A stretch of DNA of 64,000 bases, from NCBI GenBank assembly GCA_014728215.1, contig WJLZ01000044.1, positions 1-64,000 on the forward strand. The letters run 5' to 3'. Below the pieces are notes generated by a model. That model was given only the letters and a program-made list of their open reading frames with translations. It ran no database searches and was not told the origin of the DNA. A program made the translations under genes and the position numbers. Source of the stretch: Chitinivibrionales bacterium (lineage in GTDB: Bacteria > Fibrobacterota > Chitinivibrionia > Chitinivibrionales > WJKA01). Of the stretch, positions 26,020-34,265 are shown piece after piece (the first letter of the stretch is position 1; every line of letters begins with the position of its first letter).

Positions 26020-28131
26020 TCACTCTTCACCCCCGATCAACGCATCGATATTCTCTTTGATATCACGCTTTGTTAAGCTCGGTTTGAGCGCCACGCGGGC
26101 GGAATCGGGGACTCTGAGCGCATCCTGGTATGCACGCACTGCTTTGTTTATCTTTTTGTTTCCGGCATAGGCTTGAGCGAGGCTGATAAGCAGTGCCGGT
26201 TCCTTTTGCGTGGCCGAATGGTTTTCAAGGAGCTTGATACATGATTTGTGCTCATCGCTTTCCAGGAGCACCGTTGCGTAGGTGTCGAGGATATGGAGGT
26301 TATCCGGCGCAAGATTCCGGGCCTGTTCAGCTGCCGAAATAGCGGTTTTTTTATCGAAATCGGGTGAGTGGGCCAGGGACCAGGCAAAATTGTTGAGAAG
26401 CGCTGCGTTGGCCGCACTGTCCTTTGCCAGATCCTCCTTATGTGAATCGAGCACAGTGCGGAACATCCGGGCAGCTTTTTCAGTCTTTTGGGCGGTCAGA
26501 AGAAAATTGGCATAATTGATTACCAGTCCCGGATTTTTATCTTTGCCCAGGGCTCTTTCGTAGGTTTGCTCCGCTTTGTCGATTTCACCGAGTTTGAGAT
26601 AGGCCTGGGCCTGGATCGGTGCAACGACTTCCGGGGGAGCTGAACTTTTTTCACACTCCCGCGCGGCTTTTTCGTATTCTTCTTTGATAACCCAGGTCGA
26701 CAACCGGGCGGCTTCAAACCGGGGTTCGTCGGGATGGTCCGCTGCGAGCTGTGTGAACAGTGCCCGGGCGCTGTCGACCTTACCCGATTTAAGGGCCATC
26801 AGGGCCCCGCTGTATATAACCTTGACATCATCACCGTACTTTGACTCCAGAATCCGCTGAGCAGCCCGGCTCTTGTCGAGCAGTTTCTTACGAAATGCAA
26901 GATCGCGAAACAGTGTCAGTGAATACTTTGTCATCACATTCTTACGGTGCATGGTGCTGACCACCGCAAGAGCTTCATCGGATTTACCCGCCAGCGACAG
27001 GGCTGTGGCATATTCAACCAGGACCCGGGGAGATCGGAGAAAAACCTGGGGGAGTTTCCGGTAGGCATCGAGGGCTACTTCATACTGTTGGGCAACAACA
27101 TTTTCCCGCGCATATACAAGTTCGACCGCAGGATCCCGGGGCAGTTTTTCCCGCGCCGAGGTAATCAGCGCCAACCGGCCGCTGTTTTCCGCTGCGATCG
27201 ACAACAAAGCCTGATAGAATAATTTTTCGCCTTCATGATAGGGCGATTTCCCGGGAATATTGGCCGCAAGGTCCTTTATCGCACCGATATTTTCATCGGC
27301 CAGGTACAGCAGACCGAGGCTGGTACGTGCCCGGAGATTGATAATGTGGTCGTGTTTATGCGCAGCAGCTTTGCTGATCCCCTTCAGAAGTTCCTCGGCT
27401 TCCTTTCTCCGCTCCTGCGCGATAAGAAAACCGGCATGCTCCAGTTGAAGCGGATCGGTGTAGTTGCCCAGGTTTTGGGCTTCCTGAAAGAGGTCTTCAA
27501 TGGAATCGTACTTATAATCGAATGCATAGAACGAAGCCAGCATAACCGCAGTTGCCGGGTTGAGAAGCTTTTTCTTTCTGCATGAAGCAAGAAAGGCCAT
27601 CGCACTGTCGGCATTACCCGATTTGTTAAGGACAACAGCGATCCGGTTGCAGAGCGACGAAGTCGGTTTCTTTTGAAATGCCCTGGTCCAGAGGGTCAGC
27701 GCAGAATCGTAGGCCTCAAATTGATAATACAATGATGCCTTGAATGCATCACTTTTACTGGTATCATCGAGTTCCTGATAGAGCGACAGAACATAGTCGA
27801 GCTTCTGCGATTTCTGCGTGTGAAAGGAGAGACGGGCCAGTGCATGGAGTATCGCCCGGTGTTTGAGTCCCTTCTCCCATGCCGCTTTTGTATGAAGGAA
27901 TGCTGCATTCTGATTGGAAGTTACCTGCGCGGCAGCCCATTCGTATTCGGGCTTGCGGGGCTCCTTTTTGGTCGCCGCAAGAAAATATTTATATGCCTTC
28001 TCCTGATTCCCTTGCGACAGCTCCTCTTTGCCCTGCTCAAAACACTCCTTTGCAGTCATTCCCTGACCCACACCACAGGAGACCGTTAGAAGAAGTATAC
28101 ACCCGACAAGACTTACAGCCATGCGTTTCAT
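26020..28131 (-). CDS. TPR-repeat lipoprotein
   Basis: A 703-residue protein with a lipoprotein signal (LLLTVSC, lipidated Cys 19) and tetratricopeptide repeats along the whole length, clearest at ~30-60 (GNQEKAYKYFLAATKKEPRKP), ~510-560 (GEIDKAEQTYERALGKDKNPG) and the C-terminus (NKKINKAVRAYQDALRVP). It is probably a periplasmic or outer-membrane-tethered scaffold for an envelope complex. AAAGG stands 8 nt before the ATG. It is monocistronic and convergent with the exported deacetylase gene. No enzymatic domain is seen; the partner is unknown. Confidence 0.88.
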   Translation of the reverse strand: MKRMAVSLVGCILLLTVSCGVGQGMTAKECFEQGKEELSQGNQEKAYKYFLAATKKEPRKPEYEWAAAQVTSNQNAAFLHTKAAWEKGLKHRAILHALARLSFHTQKSQKLDYVLSLYQELDDTSKSDAFKASLYYQFEAYDSALTLWTRAFQKKPTSSLCNRIAVVLNKSGNADSAMAFLASCRKKKLLNPATAVMLASFYAFDYKYDSIEDLFQEAQNLGNYTDPLQLEHAGFLIAQERRKEAEELLKGISKAAAHKHDHIINLRARTSLGLLYLADENIGAIKDLAANIPGKSPYHEGEKLFYQALLSIAAENSGRLALITSAREKLPRDPAVELVYARENVVAQQYEVALDAYRKLPQVFLRSPRVLVEYATALSLAGKSDEALAVVSTMHRKNVMTKYSLTLFRDLAFRKKLLDKSRAAQRILESKYGDDVKVIYSGALMALKSGKVDSARALFTQLAADHPDEPRFEAARLSTWVIKEEYEKAARECEKSSAPPEVVAPIQAQAYLKLGEIDKAEQTYERALGKDKNPGLVINYANFLLTAQKTEKAARMFRTVLDSHKEDLAKDSAANAALLNNFAWSLAHSPDFDKKTAISAAEQARNLAPDNLHILDTYATVLLESDEHKSCIKLLENHSATQKEPALLISLAQAYAGNKKINKAVRAYQDALRVPDSARVALKPSLTKRDIKENIDALIGGEE

Positions 28132-28341
28132 ACTATCACCTTTCTTTTAAGGAATTAACAGCTCGATTGGTCAAACAAAATAAGGTGCAGCATCAAGGAT
28201 AGTTGGTTCCCTGATGCACGCCAAAATATCACTTGTCGAAAATACATCGGTACATGAGGTAAATCCATTTTTTCAGGAAGGAGAAAAGTGTTTTTTTGCG
28301 CAGCCAATGGATGCTTCAGGCTTTGCGATTAATTCTGAGGA

Positions 28342-28965
28342 TCAGTGGGTAAGAATGAACAGCAATACGACCGAGTTCGCACCGGTGTACTGATACCACA
28401 CGCATAGAGCGATGGTTGGGAATGCGATAACGCTCTCGAATTTGTGCGCCAAATCCATAAGCCCTTTGTGAAAAACAACTCTGAACGGGAAGGGATAATC
28501 GAGCTACGTAAGCTGGCTAAGCAAGGCAAATTCGATAAAATCCTCGTTACGGAGCTATCACGGCTGGGGCGAAACGCCTATCAGGTTGCCACCTTGATTC
28601 ATGAATTCACAGAGCTGGGGATTTCTATTGTAGTTCAATCTTTGGGCGTAGATACGCTTTCGGATGAAGGCAAGGCAAACCCATTAGTTGACCTACTTAT
28701 TGCCGTCATAAACCAATTCTCTCAGATGGAACGAGCATTTCTTGTTGATCGCATAAATTCGGGGCTTGAACGAGCACGCAGAAACGGTAAACAGCTCGGG
28801 CGACCACAGGGCACTACTCTTGAACAGGGGGATTTGCTGAAAAAATACGGGGGGCTGGTTCGGGATCTGAAAGTGAAAATTTTGGTTCGGAAGGCTGCCC
28901 GTATTCACGGGGTTTCTACGGTAACCGTGTAAAAAGTGAAAAAAGCAATGCTCGCTCTGGCTTGA
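28342..28965 (+). pseudogene. Decayed serine recombinase (resolvase/invertase family)
   Basis: The largest intact ORF (28444-28932) covers the central and C-terminal parts: KILVTELSRLGRNAYQV, ERAFLVDRINSGLERARRNGK, LGRPQG and a helix-turn-helix ending RKAARIHGVSTVTV. In the same frame, upstream of a TAG at 28405-28407, GKNEQQYDR is readable, matching the usual RVSxNEQQYDR start of this family. Downstream of the TAA at 28930-28932 the frame continues KVKKAMLALA to a TGA at 28963, which fits the family's normal tail. The catalytic-serine N-terminus is missing, with stops at 28330 and 28336. This is a dead mobile-element recombinase carrying at least two nonsense changes. Confidence 0.82.
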
Positions 28966-28968
28966 TTA

Positions 28969-29493
28969 TTATACCAATGGCTCGATTTCCACGGTCAGTT
29001 GCCTTGAGATATACTCACGGTAGGCGAGACGGTAGCTTTTCGACCATTCATCCGCCGCTTTTTCAAGCCGCTTGCAGTCTTTTGGTGGTTCATGGAATGG
29101 ATCGTCATTTGGGCGCAATTGCCTGATTTCCATGTGAGCATAATTTTGGGGGTTTTGTTCGGGACAAGGATCATGGCAGGTTGAAGTTTTGCCATTGTAT
29201 CGAGCATGCTCTACCGTGAATGAATAGCATCCGTCCTGCTTCGAATCTTCGCGCCTTTTGCGAACGTCTTCGGGTTTCGCAAATCGACCCCAATCGCAGG
29301 AAATACCACCTTTTTTCGGGAAAGTGAAGTGGTTCCCCTCAAGAATGCCCGTGTCCCCGGGCAAATCAGCTTTCTTGAATCCCCGATAAAGTTTTTCGTG
29401 TGGCAGGAAATCGCTGGGCTTAAACTGGTAGCGTAAAAGACGGGCGAAGAATGGTTTTTCAGCGAGTTTTCGTTTTATAGATTCTGACAGCAT
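28969..29493 (-). CDS. Unrecognised protein C of the ssrA-linked three-gene cassette
   Basis: About 174 residues from the ATG at 29493 (a TTG two codons earlier is also possible). No signal peptide or membrane span. A basic N-terminal helix (ESIKRKLAEKPFFARLLRY) is followed by a compact, aromatic- and charge-rich domain with several conserved-looking short blocks: LYRGFKK, ISCDWGRFAKPEDVR, CYSFTVEHARY, TCHDPCPEQ and YAHMEIRQL. The CHDPC and His/Glu residues could bind a metal; I assign no function. The start overlaps the previous gene by 35 bp, so the proteins are probably made together. It is cytoplasmic and the last gene of the cassette, running into the recombinase remnant. Confidence 0.7.
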   Translation of the reverse strand: MLSESIKRKLAEKPFFARLLRYQFKPSDFLPHEKLYRGFKKADLPGDTGILEGNHFTFPKKGGISCDWGRFAKPEDVRKRREDSKQDGCYSFTVEHARYNGKTSTCHDPCPEQNPQNYAHMEIRQLRPNDDPFHEPPKDCKRLEKAADEWSKSYRLAYREYISRQLTVEIEPLV

Positions 29494-30079
29494 TTTCAAA
29501 ATTCATGTCGAGAATATCTTCGTTATGGATGATTTCCTTTTTATCGTTATCACATACAACGACACCGATTTCAGCGTCATTATAAGCTTCAATCACAAGC
29601 GAACGACTTCCACGGGAATCAATGCATTCATAAACGATGTAGACCCCTTCTTCTTTCGTAGAAAGAATTCTGTCGGGCTGCAGGTCATATTTCTTGTAGA
29701 TTTCCCAACAAAGGTTGAAGGCGTTTTTCTTTGCCGTTATGTTCGGCCTGCTCACCCCTTCGGCAGCCCAATGTGAAGGAAAAAACAACTTATAGAAAAC
29801 TTTTTGCTGGAGAGAATCGTAGAACGACAATTCCTTTGTCGAAGAAGGCATTTCGTAATAGGTAATTGCGTTATCACCGTTGGTTTTGGCCTGGCTACCA
29901 CCAATTGCCGCAGATGGGGATTCGATTACCTGCACATTGTTCGTTTCTTTCAAGGATGGATCAGTACTCCACTGTTGAGTGAAACCTTTGTCAGCCAAAC
30001 CTTCAAAGAAATTGAATGCCGCTTCCCCAAAAGAGGATTTGGTTCCCATGAACTCTTCTACGGTAATTGTTGATGCCAT
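29459..30079 (-). CDS. Unrecognised protein B of the ssrA-linked three-gene cassette
   Basis: A 206-residue soluble protein with no signal peptide. The first ~75 residues are Ser/Thr/Asn-rich and probably flexible. The second half has a fold-like core: ITAKKNAFNLCWEIYKKYDLQPDRIL, then strands EEGVYIVYECID and RSLVIEAYNDAEIGVVVCDN. That pattern, a helix followed by a beta sheet with an IEAYNDAEIG turn, is seen in uncharacterised proteins I cannot name. GGGGAG lies 8 nt before the ATG, inside the end of the preceding gene (1-bp gap), so it is co-expressed with A and C. Confidence 0.72.
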   Translation of the reverse strand: MASTITVEEFMGTKSSFGEAAFNFFEGLADKGFTQQWSTDPSLKETNNVQVIESPSAAIGGSQAKTNGDNAITYYEMPSSTKELSFYDSLQQKVFYKLFFPSHWAAEGVSRPNITAKKNAFNLCWEIYKKYDLQPDRILSTKEEGVYIVYECIDSRGSRSLVIEAYNDAEIGVVVCDNDKKEIIHNEDILDMNFENAVRIYKTKTR

Positions 30080-30080
30080 A

Positions 30081-30701
30081 CTATTTGCTCCCCACTAAAT
30101 CCTTGCACATATTGCAAGCTCGGTGGAAATTTTCTACCAATGCATCTGATGCTATCTGCATTGCTCTCTCAGGCTGCTGGTAATCGAAATTAATCCGCAA
30201 AAGTTTTGCCTGTCCCTTGAACTCATAAGCCACATTCACTGTGTGATCTTCCTGTGAAATGACGTGGCTGATCGAACGGGAAATGAGATTGCCGCCTTCG
30301 ATATTCTCGTATAACCCTTTGATATCCTCGTCTGTTTCGATCTTCTCAAGCTTGAAAAATTCATCGGCTTCAAGCCTGAATACGAAGTTACAGCCTGCTG
30401 CTGCAATCGGGGTGTGGTTCAACAAATCTTGAATTCCTCGGCCCAACTCAGCGATTTTCTTCAAGGTTTCGTCGTCGAGCCTTTTGGGGATAAAAACCAA
30501 GCGACCACCATTGGGGTCGAGAATGAACTCATCAGGAAACTCAATTTTGAAGGCAGATACAACCCCTGCAACAACTTGAACGTTGAACTTTTCAGGTATA
30601 AGGGTAGGGAATTCCTTTTTCAGCCATTGGGGTTGTATTATTGCAGGATTCCATGCCCCTATAGCTATGAAATTTGACTGTTCTGGTATTGGCTTGCTCA
30701 T
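30081..30701 (-). CDS. Unrecognised protein A of the ssrA-linked three-gene cassette
   Basis: A 206-residue soluble protein and the first gene of the minus-strand trio. N-terminal block FIAIGAWNPAIIQPQWLKKEFP, a central beta region (RLVFIPKRLDD), LLNHTPIAAAGCNFVFRL, and a final helix with two Cys (HRACNMCKDLV). I do not recognise the family; the alternating strand pattern suggests one alpha/beta domain repeated or folded back. There is no good ribosome-binding site: the region before the ATG is A-rich, suggesting weak or unusual initiation. Stop and next start are 1 bp apart. Upstream lies a broken coiled-coil ORF, then ssrA. Confidence 0.72.
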   Translation of the reverse strand: MSKPIPEQSNFIAIGAWNPAIIQPQWLKKEFPTLIPEKFNVQVVAGVVSAFKIEFPDEFILDPNGGRLVFIPKRLDDETLKKIAELGRGIQDLLNHTPIAAAGCNFVFRLEADEFFKLEKIETDEDIKGLYENIEGGNLISRSISHVISQEDHTVNVAYEFKGQAKLLRINFDYQQPERAMQIASDALVENFHRACNMCKDLVGSK

Positions 30702-30874
30702 TTTTTAATATTACAATTCTTTCATTTAAAGATTAAGTAGAAAATAAGTCCTGCTCTTCTTGGCTCGAAAGAAATAGCTGGAATTTTAATCACCGGCAGG
30801 TCTACCCCAGTTCGGACAACTGGCTCAGTGGATATTTTGAATCCCTGAGGATTTCAGATAATTGGAACACTCCG

Positions 30875-31035
30875 TTATTCCGATAAACTCTGCGCCCATT
30901 TATTCTTTAGAAGATCAGTCAGACTTTCGACCTGTTTCTTTAAAAATGCATTTTCGTTTTTGAGCAGCTCATTCTCTTTTGGGTTACTTCATAATCCGAC
31001 TGGCTTAAAGTAGACTCTGAAAATCTCGCAATTCG
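30875..31035 (-). pseudogene. Frameshifted remnant of a coiled-coil (regulator-like) protein
   Basis: On the minus strand one frame reads RFSESTLSQSDYEVTQK, then a second frame continues ENELLKNENAFLKKQVESL and ends QSLSE followed by a stop at 30877-30875. Joined across a single-base shift near 30980 they make one leucine-zipper-like helix, as found at the C-terminus of phage-repressor-type regulators. The N-terminal part is not found. A fossil of the mobile element is the simplest reading. Confidence 0.45.
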
Positions 31036-31059
31036 CTGATTGTGTTGAAGATAGCAACA

Positions 31060-31094
31060 AAAAAGCCCGTTTGCCTTGGGTTAGGAAAACGGGC
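31060..31094 (-). terminator. Rho-independent terminator of ssrA
   Basis: On the minus strand GCCCGTTT pairs with AAACGGGC around a 13-nt loop, followed by six T, starting 10 bp past the tmRNA 3' end. Confidence 0.9.
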
Positions 31095-31103
31095 GAAAAT
31101 TAA

Positions 31104-31463
31104 TGGTGGAGGTGAGGGGAGTCGAACCCCTGTCCGATGAGCGATCTGCGGAAGCCGCTACATGTTTAGTCTGTCTTTTGATCTCGTTATCTCCTGCGCC
31201 GGCAGACAAGCTCAGGAAATAACCAGCACCAATTGATCTCGCCGACACGGTCGGTGCGACCCCATGTCGACCAGCACCCTAAATTGGGCCCGATACACTA
31301 CGGGTGCGCTCATGTATCAGACCGGCTGCGCTATTTAGGCAGCCATTGCAAAAGAGTAATCTTCGGCAATTATTAGTTTTATCGGATGATTAACGAGGCC
31401 AACCGATTATCCTCGACATGCTGCTTACGTTTCACTCTCACCGTCGAAAACCAGTACACCCCC
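31104..31463 (-). ncRNA. ssrA: Transfer-messenger RNA (tmRNA)
   Basis: 360 nt. The 5' end GGGGGTG pairs with CACCTCC before the encoded ACCA end, making the 7-bp acceptor stem. The 3' T-arm GGGGTTCGACTCCCC is intact, and the 5' side carries the usual TTTTCGACGG. The tag frame lies at 31367-31335: a GCC resume codon, then AEDYSFAMAA and TAA, ending in the hydrophobic tail that targets stalled products to ClpXP-type proteases. It rescues ribosomes on broken mRNAs. Its 3' end is a common integration site for mobile elements, and accessory DNA does lie just downstream here. Confidence 0.96.
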
Positions 31464-31785
31464 GTAGGGAAAACTCGAAATATGAAAGCGTAACTCATAT
31501 GGAAAAGAACTTTTAAAACGCCAAACTTGTGTCTTCAAACCGTTTTTCGTAAGAATTACGGATTCCAGCCGGCTATTATTGAGCTACCCGGCTCTGGGAA
31601 AAATATATTATGTGAGACGTGAATAGGGGAAAGTTGAAGGTTACAGGCCATTCATTGGCATGCCGAAGTGTCGACCCTCGGGATACAGGGTAGAGTTTTT
31701 ATCTCAGATCGTTATCACTCTCCCGATAGCACTCGGGACAGGGCTTTGTCTCAAATCGCTCTTAATTTTCCCCCCTTATTCAACC
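31464..31785. other. ssrA upstream region and 3' flank of the STAS gene
   Basis: No gene. It presumably holds the ssrA promoter (minus strand, e.g. TTGGCG with CATATG 17 nt on, weak). Inverted repeats: AGCCGG / CCGGCT at about 31567-31592 and TCCCGA-TAGCAC-TCGGGA at about 31722-31739. Bases 31662-31680 carry CCGAAGTGTCGACC, related to repeats in other gaps of this window. Confidence 0.5.
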
Positions 31786-32505
31786 TCAACCTTTCTTCGC
31801 CCCCTCAATTGCCTCCTGTTCTGTGGCATAGAGGGCCAGAAATTCTTCGAGTGAAAGGAGTGAGAGGATAGCACTGACAGCATCGTTGGCACCGTAGGCG
31901 GTGCACTTTCCGCCTTTTTTGGTTATCTCCTTTAATGCATTGGCAAGAAGATGAGCGCCGTAACTGTCGATGGAATCCAGTTGGGAAAGATCGAAAACGA
32001 CCGATCCGGCCGTTTGTTTGTTCATCTCCTTTTCAAAGCAGGATAAATCTTTAAAGGTGGACATCTGTCCCGAAAGATTGACCCGGCAGATTCCATTTTC
32101 AATTTGAACAATGCATACAAAACCGATATCATCATCATCGAGCTGTTCGGTCCAGACATCACCCTGGGAGATCTCGAATTCGATATCAGTGGCATAGACA
32201 GGAAACAACCGGTCGAGGTTTACTTCGGCTAAAAGATCCCGGCATACCTTTGAAACATTGACCAGTGCTACATTTCCATTCGCTTCACCCACCTGCTTTC
32301 TGAGACGAATCAGAAGGCCCATTCCCGAGCTGTATATCCTTTTGGTGTTGGTGAAATCGAGAACGATCTGTTTTGAATCCCCGTACAGATGAGATTCTAT
32401 TTTCTGCTCTATTTCACGGTAATTGTCCATATGGATGGCGGAGGGAAGTGTTATCCACAGGTGCCCCATTTTTGTTTCGACTGCAAATTCATTTGATCCG
32501 CTCAT
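31786..32505 (-). CDS. Double STAS-domain protein (anti-sigma-antagonist-like)
   Basis: A 239-residue cytoplasmic protein made of two STAS domains in tandem. The first (~1-115) has QIVLDFTNTKRIYSSGMGLL with the Ser-Ser-Gly phospho-site region. The second (~135-235) has SVVFDLSQLDSIDSYGAHLL, again with a Ser at the phospho-site. STAS proteins relay signals by binding or releasing partner kinases or sigma-regulators. It starts with ATGAGC, overlapping the FapA-like stop as ATGA, with GGAG 6 nt upstream. No RsbW/RsbU-type partner is nearby; the FapA-like gene is the natural candidate. Confidence 0.88.
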   Translation of the reverse strand: MSGSNEFAVETKMGHLWITLPSAIHMDNYREIEQKIESHLYGDSKQIVLDFTNTKRIYSSGMGLLIRLRKQVGEANGNVALVNVSKVCRDLLAEVNLDRLFPVYATDIEFEISQGDVWTEQLDDDDIGFVCIVQIENGICRVNLSGQMSTFKDLSCFEKEMNKQTAGSVVFDLSQLDSIDSYGAHLLANALKEITKKGGKCTAYGANDAVSAILSLLSLEEFLALYATEQEAIEGAKKG

Positions 32506-34127
32506 ACACTGCTCCCTGAGATTTGGATCCGGCTTTCCCGGACTCTGAATGTTTTATCGGTGATTCGGTTGTCGATTCTTTTAGTCATACCGTATAAATC
32601 AAGAATACTTCCCCCGTAAATATGGCCGGTTACCCGAATGTAGCCGTCATACCGGGACTGTATATGGGTCTTTTTTCTAATTTCACCGGCTCTTTTGTCG
32701 ATGTATTTCAGTTTCAGGGTGAGATTATTATATATATCCACCCACTTTTTTATCTCTTTTCGCTGGCGGTCTGTTGTGTGGGCACCGGTCTTTTTGAGGA
32801 TTGCAGCCTTGGTCCTGACCTGTTTTTTGACCGGCTCGAGTTTTTCTTCGAGGCTTTTTTTAAGTTCGAGAATCTCTTTGAGCTTTTCCTCTGCTTCGAT
32901 TCTGTTTTTATCATAGAGGCCGATGCGCGTTTCGATCAGTTTTTCAGTGCCTATCTGGTGTACTTCGATATGTTTCGCTGCTCTGAGACTACCGCCTACG
33001 ACTGATGCCTGATGGTCGAGGGCCCGTAAAATCCCGCAGCTGCAGGTACAATGAAGACAGCTTCGCTCTATCGTTAAGACACCCTCGGTCTCCAAAATGG
33101 CTTCCTGAGCAAATACCGTGTGAATACCGGCTTTTCCATAGATATAACACTCTCCTTTACCCAGAATGCCTCTCTGGACCGTTATTGTGCCGTTACGGGA
33201 GATAATCCGCGCAGCTTCAATCTGCCCCTTTACAGTAATATTTCCTTCGGCTTCAACAGTAAACCCGGGCATGACATCGCCACCGATAACAATGTCTCCC
33301 GCATGCTTGACATTGCCGACACTGTAGTCGACATTTTTTCCGATTGCCAGTTCATCGGTAACATTAATCAGGTTTCCTTCACGCTTGAGTACGCCCGACC
33401 GTGATGCCACTAATTGGGTGCCGTCATCGGAAACATGCACATTGGTTCCCGCGGGAAAGGCAATATCATTTCCCGGCTGAGCCGGAATTTTTCCCCCGGT
33501 TACTGAAATACCGTCTTCCCCGGGAGTGGGGGGGGATTTTTTTGCAATTACCTGGTTTTTTCCAACCTGGACAAAGGAACGGATATTCCGGTAATCGACA
33601 CTGCCGTCTTTCTTTTCCTGAGGTTTCAGATCGGTTTTCAGATCGATTTCGAATTCAATTTCACCGTCTTTACCGTCCACCGGCGCTTTGGCAAATGCGA
33701 CCGGGATGTCGATATCGAATTTCCCCGATTCAATGTATTCAGTCACCTTTTTTGTGTTAATACCGTAGCGTACGCCCTTGCGTTTCAGGCATAGAAGCAG
33801 CATTTCAGTCGTTGGTTTAAGACTGTCGGCAAGACAAAGAGAGTTTATTTTCACACTCGCTCTCTGAGGAGTTATGGTTACATCAACATACTTGTCAAAA
33901 CCTGGATCGTAATATTCGAAAGGCGGTCCGATAAGCTCGGGTTCACCCGATGCACGTTCGATAACCTGTTCTAAAAGAGCCATATCGTAATTCATGACAA
34001 GTGCAGAATTCAATGCCCGTTTGATTGTTTCGATCGATGTCCTTGGCTTCTCTTCCGGCGTTACCGTTACAAAAACGCCATCTTCGCGTTCTTCAACTGC
34101 AAAAAAATGTGCCAGGGGATTTCCCAT
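32502..34127 (-). CDS. FapA-family (DUF342) protein
   Basis: A 541-residue cytoplasmic protein with the FapA/DUF342 plan. A mixed N-terminal region (~1-160) is followed by the family core (~165-360) with PPTPGEDGISVTG, the turn-rich beta-helix-like strands (GDIVIGGDVMPGFTVEAEG, ARIISRNGTITVQRGILG) and a CTCSCG cysteine cluster, then a coiled coil (~410-480). A short polar tail ends the protein. Relatives are linked to polymer assembly, surface behaviour and motility, but the biochemical role is not settled. It is coupled by ATGA overlap to the double-STAS gene downstream, suggesting the STAS protein regulates it. Confidence 0.87.
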   Translation of the reverse strand: MGNPLAHFFAVEEREDGVFVTVTPEEKPRTSIETIKRALNSALVMNYDMALLEQVIERASGEPELIGPPFEYYDPGFDKYVDVTITPQRASVKINSLCLADSLKPTTEMLLLCLKRKGVRYGINTKKVTEYIESGKFDIDIPVAFAKAPVDGKDGEIEFEIDLKTDLKPQEKKDGSVDYRNIRSFVQVGKNQVIAKKSPPTPGEDGISVTGGKIPAQPGNDIAFPAGTNVHVSDDGTQLVASRSGVLKREGNLINVTDELAIGKNVDYSVGNVKHAGDIVIGGDVMPGFTVEAEGNITVKGQIEAARIISRNGTITVQRGILGKGECYIYGKAGIHTVFAQEAILETEGVLTIERSCLHCTCSCGILRALDHQASVVGGSLRAAKHIEVHQIGTEKLIETRIGLYDKNRIEAEEKLKEILELKKSLEEKLEPVKKQVRTKAAILKKTGAHTTDRQRKEIKKWVDIYNNLTLKLKYIDKRAGEIRKKTHIQSRYDGYIRVTGHIYGGSILDLYGMTKRIDNRITDKTFRVRESRIQISGSSV

Positions 34128-34265
34128 GAAACATTCCCATAGGACAAAACATAGTTGGAAAATAGTGGAATTATCCGGCTTTCAGAGCCGATTCCTTTGA
34201 TATATTCTATTATTGATACCCGGGGATTGCAAGTCAAAAGCGAATAGTGCCGGGAGGCTGGCTGG

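Larger units (their letters stand above)
30702..31103. other. Gap between the cassette and ssrA
   Basis: It contains a minus-strand coiled-coil gene remnant (30875-31035), the ssrA terminator (31060-31094), and near 30814-30830 a small inverted repeat CCAGTT-CGGAC-AACTGG. No further gene is seen. Confidence 0.6.

Noticed and set aside
28140-28340. Search for a duplicated ssrA 3' end (attachment site)
   Set aside because: No copy of the GGGGTTCGACTCCCC region was found here by eye.
28214-28393. 59-codon ORF before the recombinase remnant (starts MHAKISLVEN)
   Set aside because: No ribosome-binding site, overlaps the recombinase remnant in another frame, and no recognisable similarity; probably chance.
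31567-31592. tRNA-like string GGTAGCTC upstream of ssrA on the minus strand
   Set aside because: No acceptor stem or T-loop can be built; it is a simple inverted repeat.
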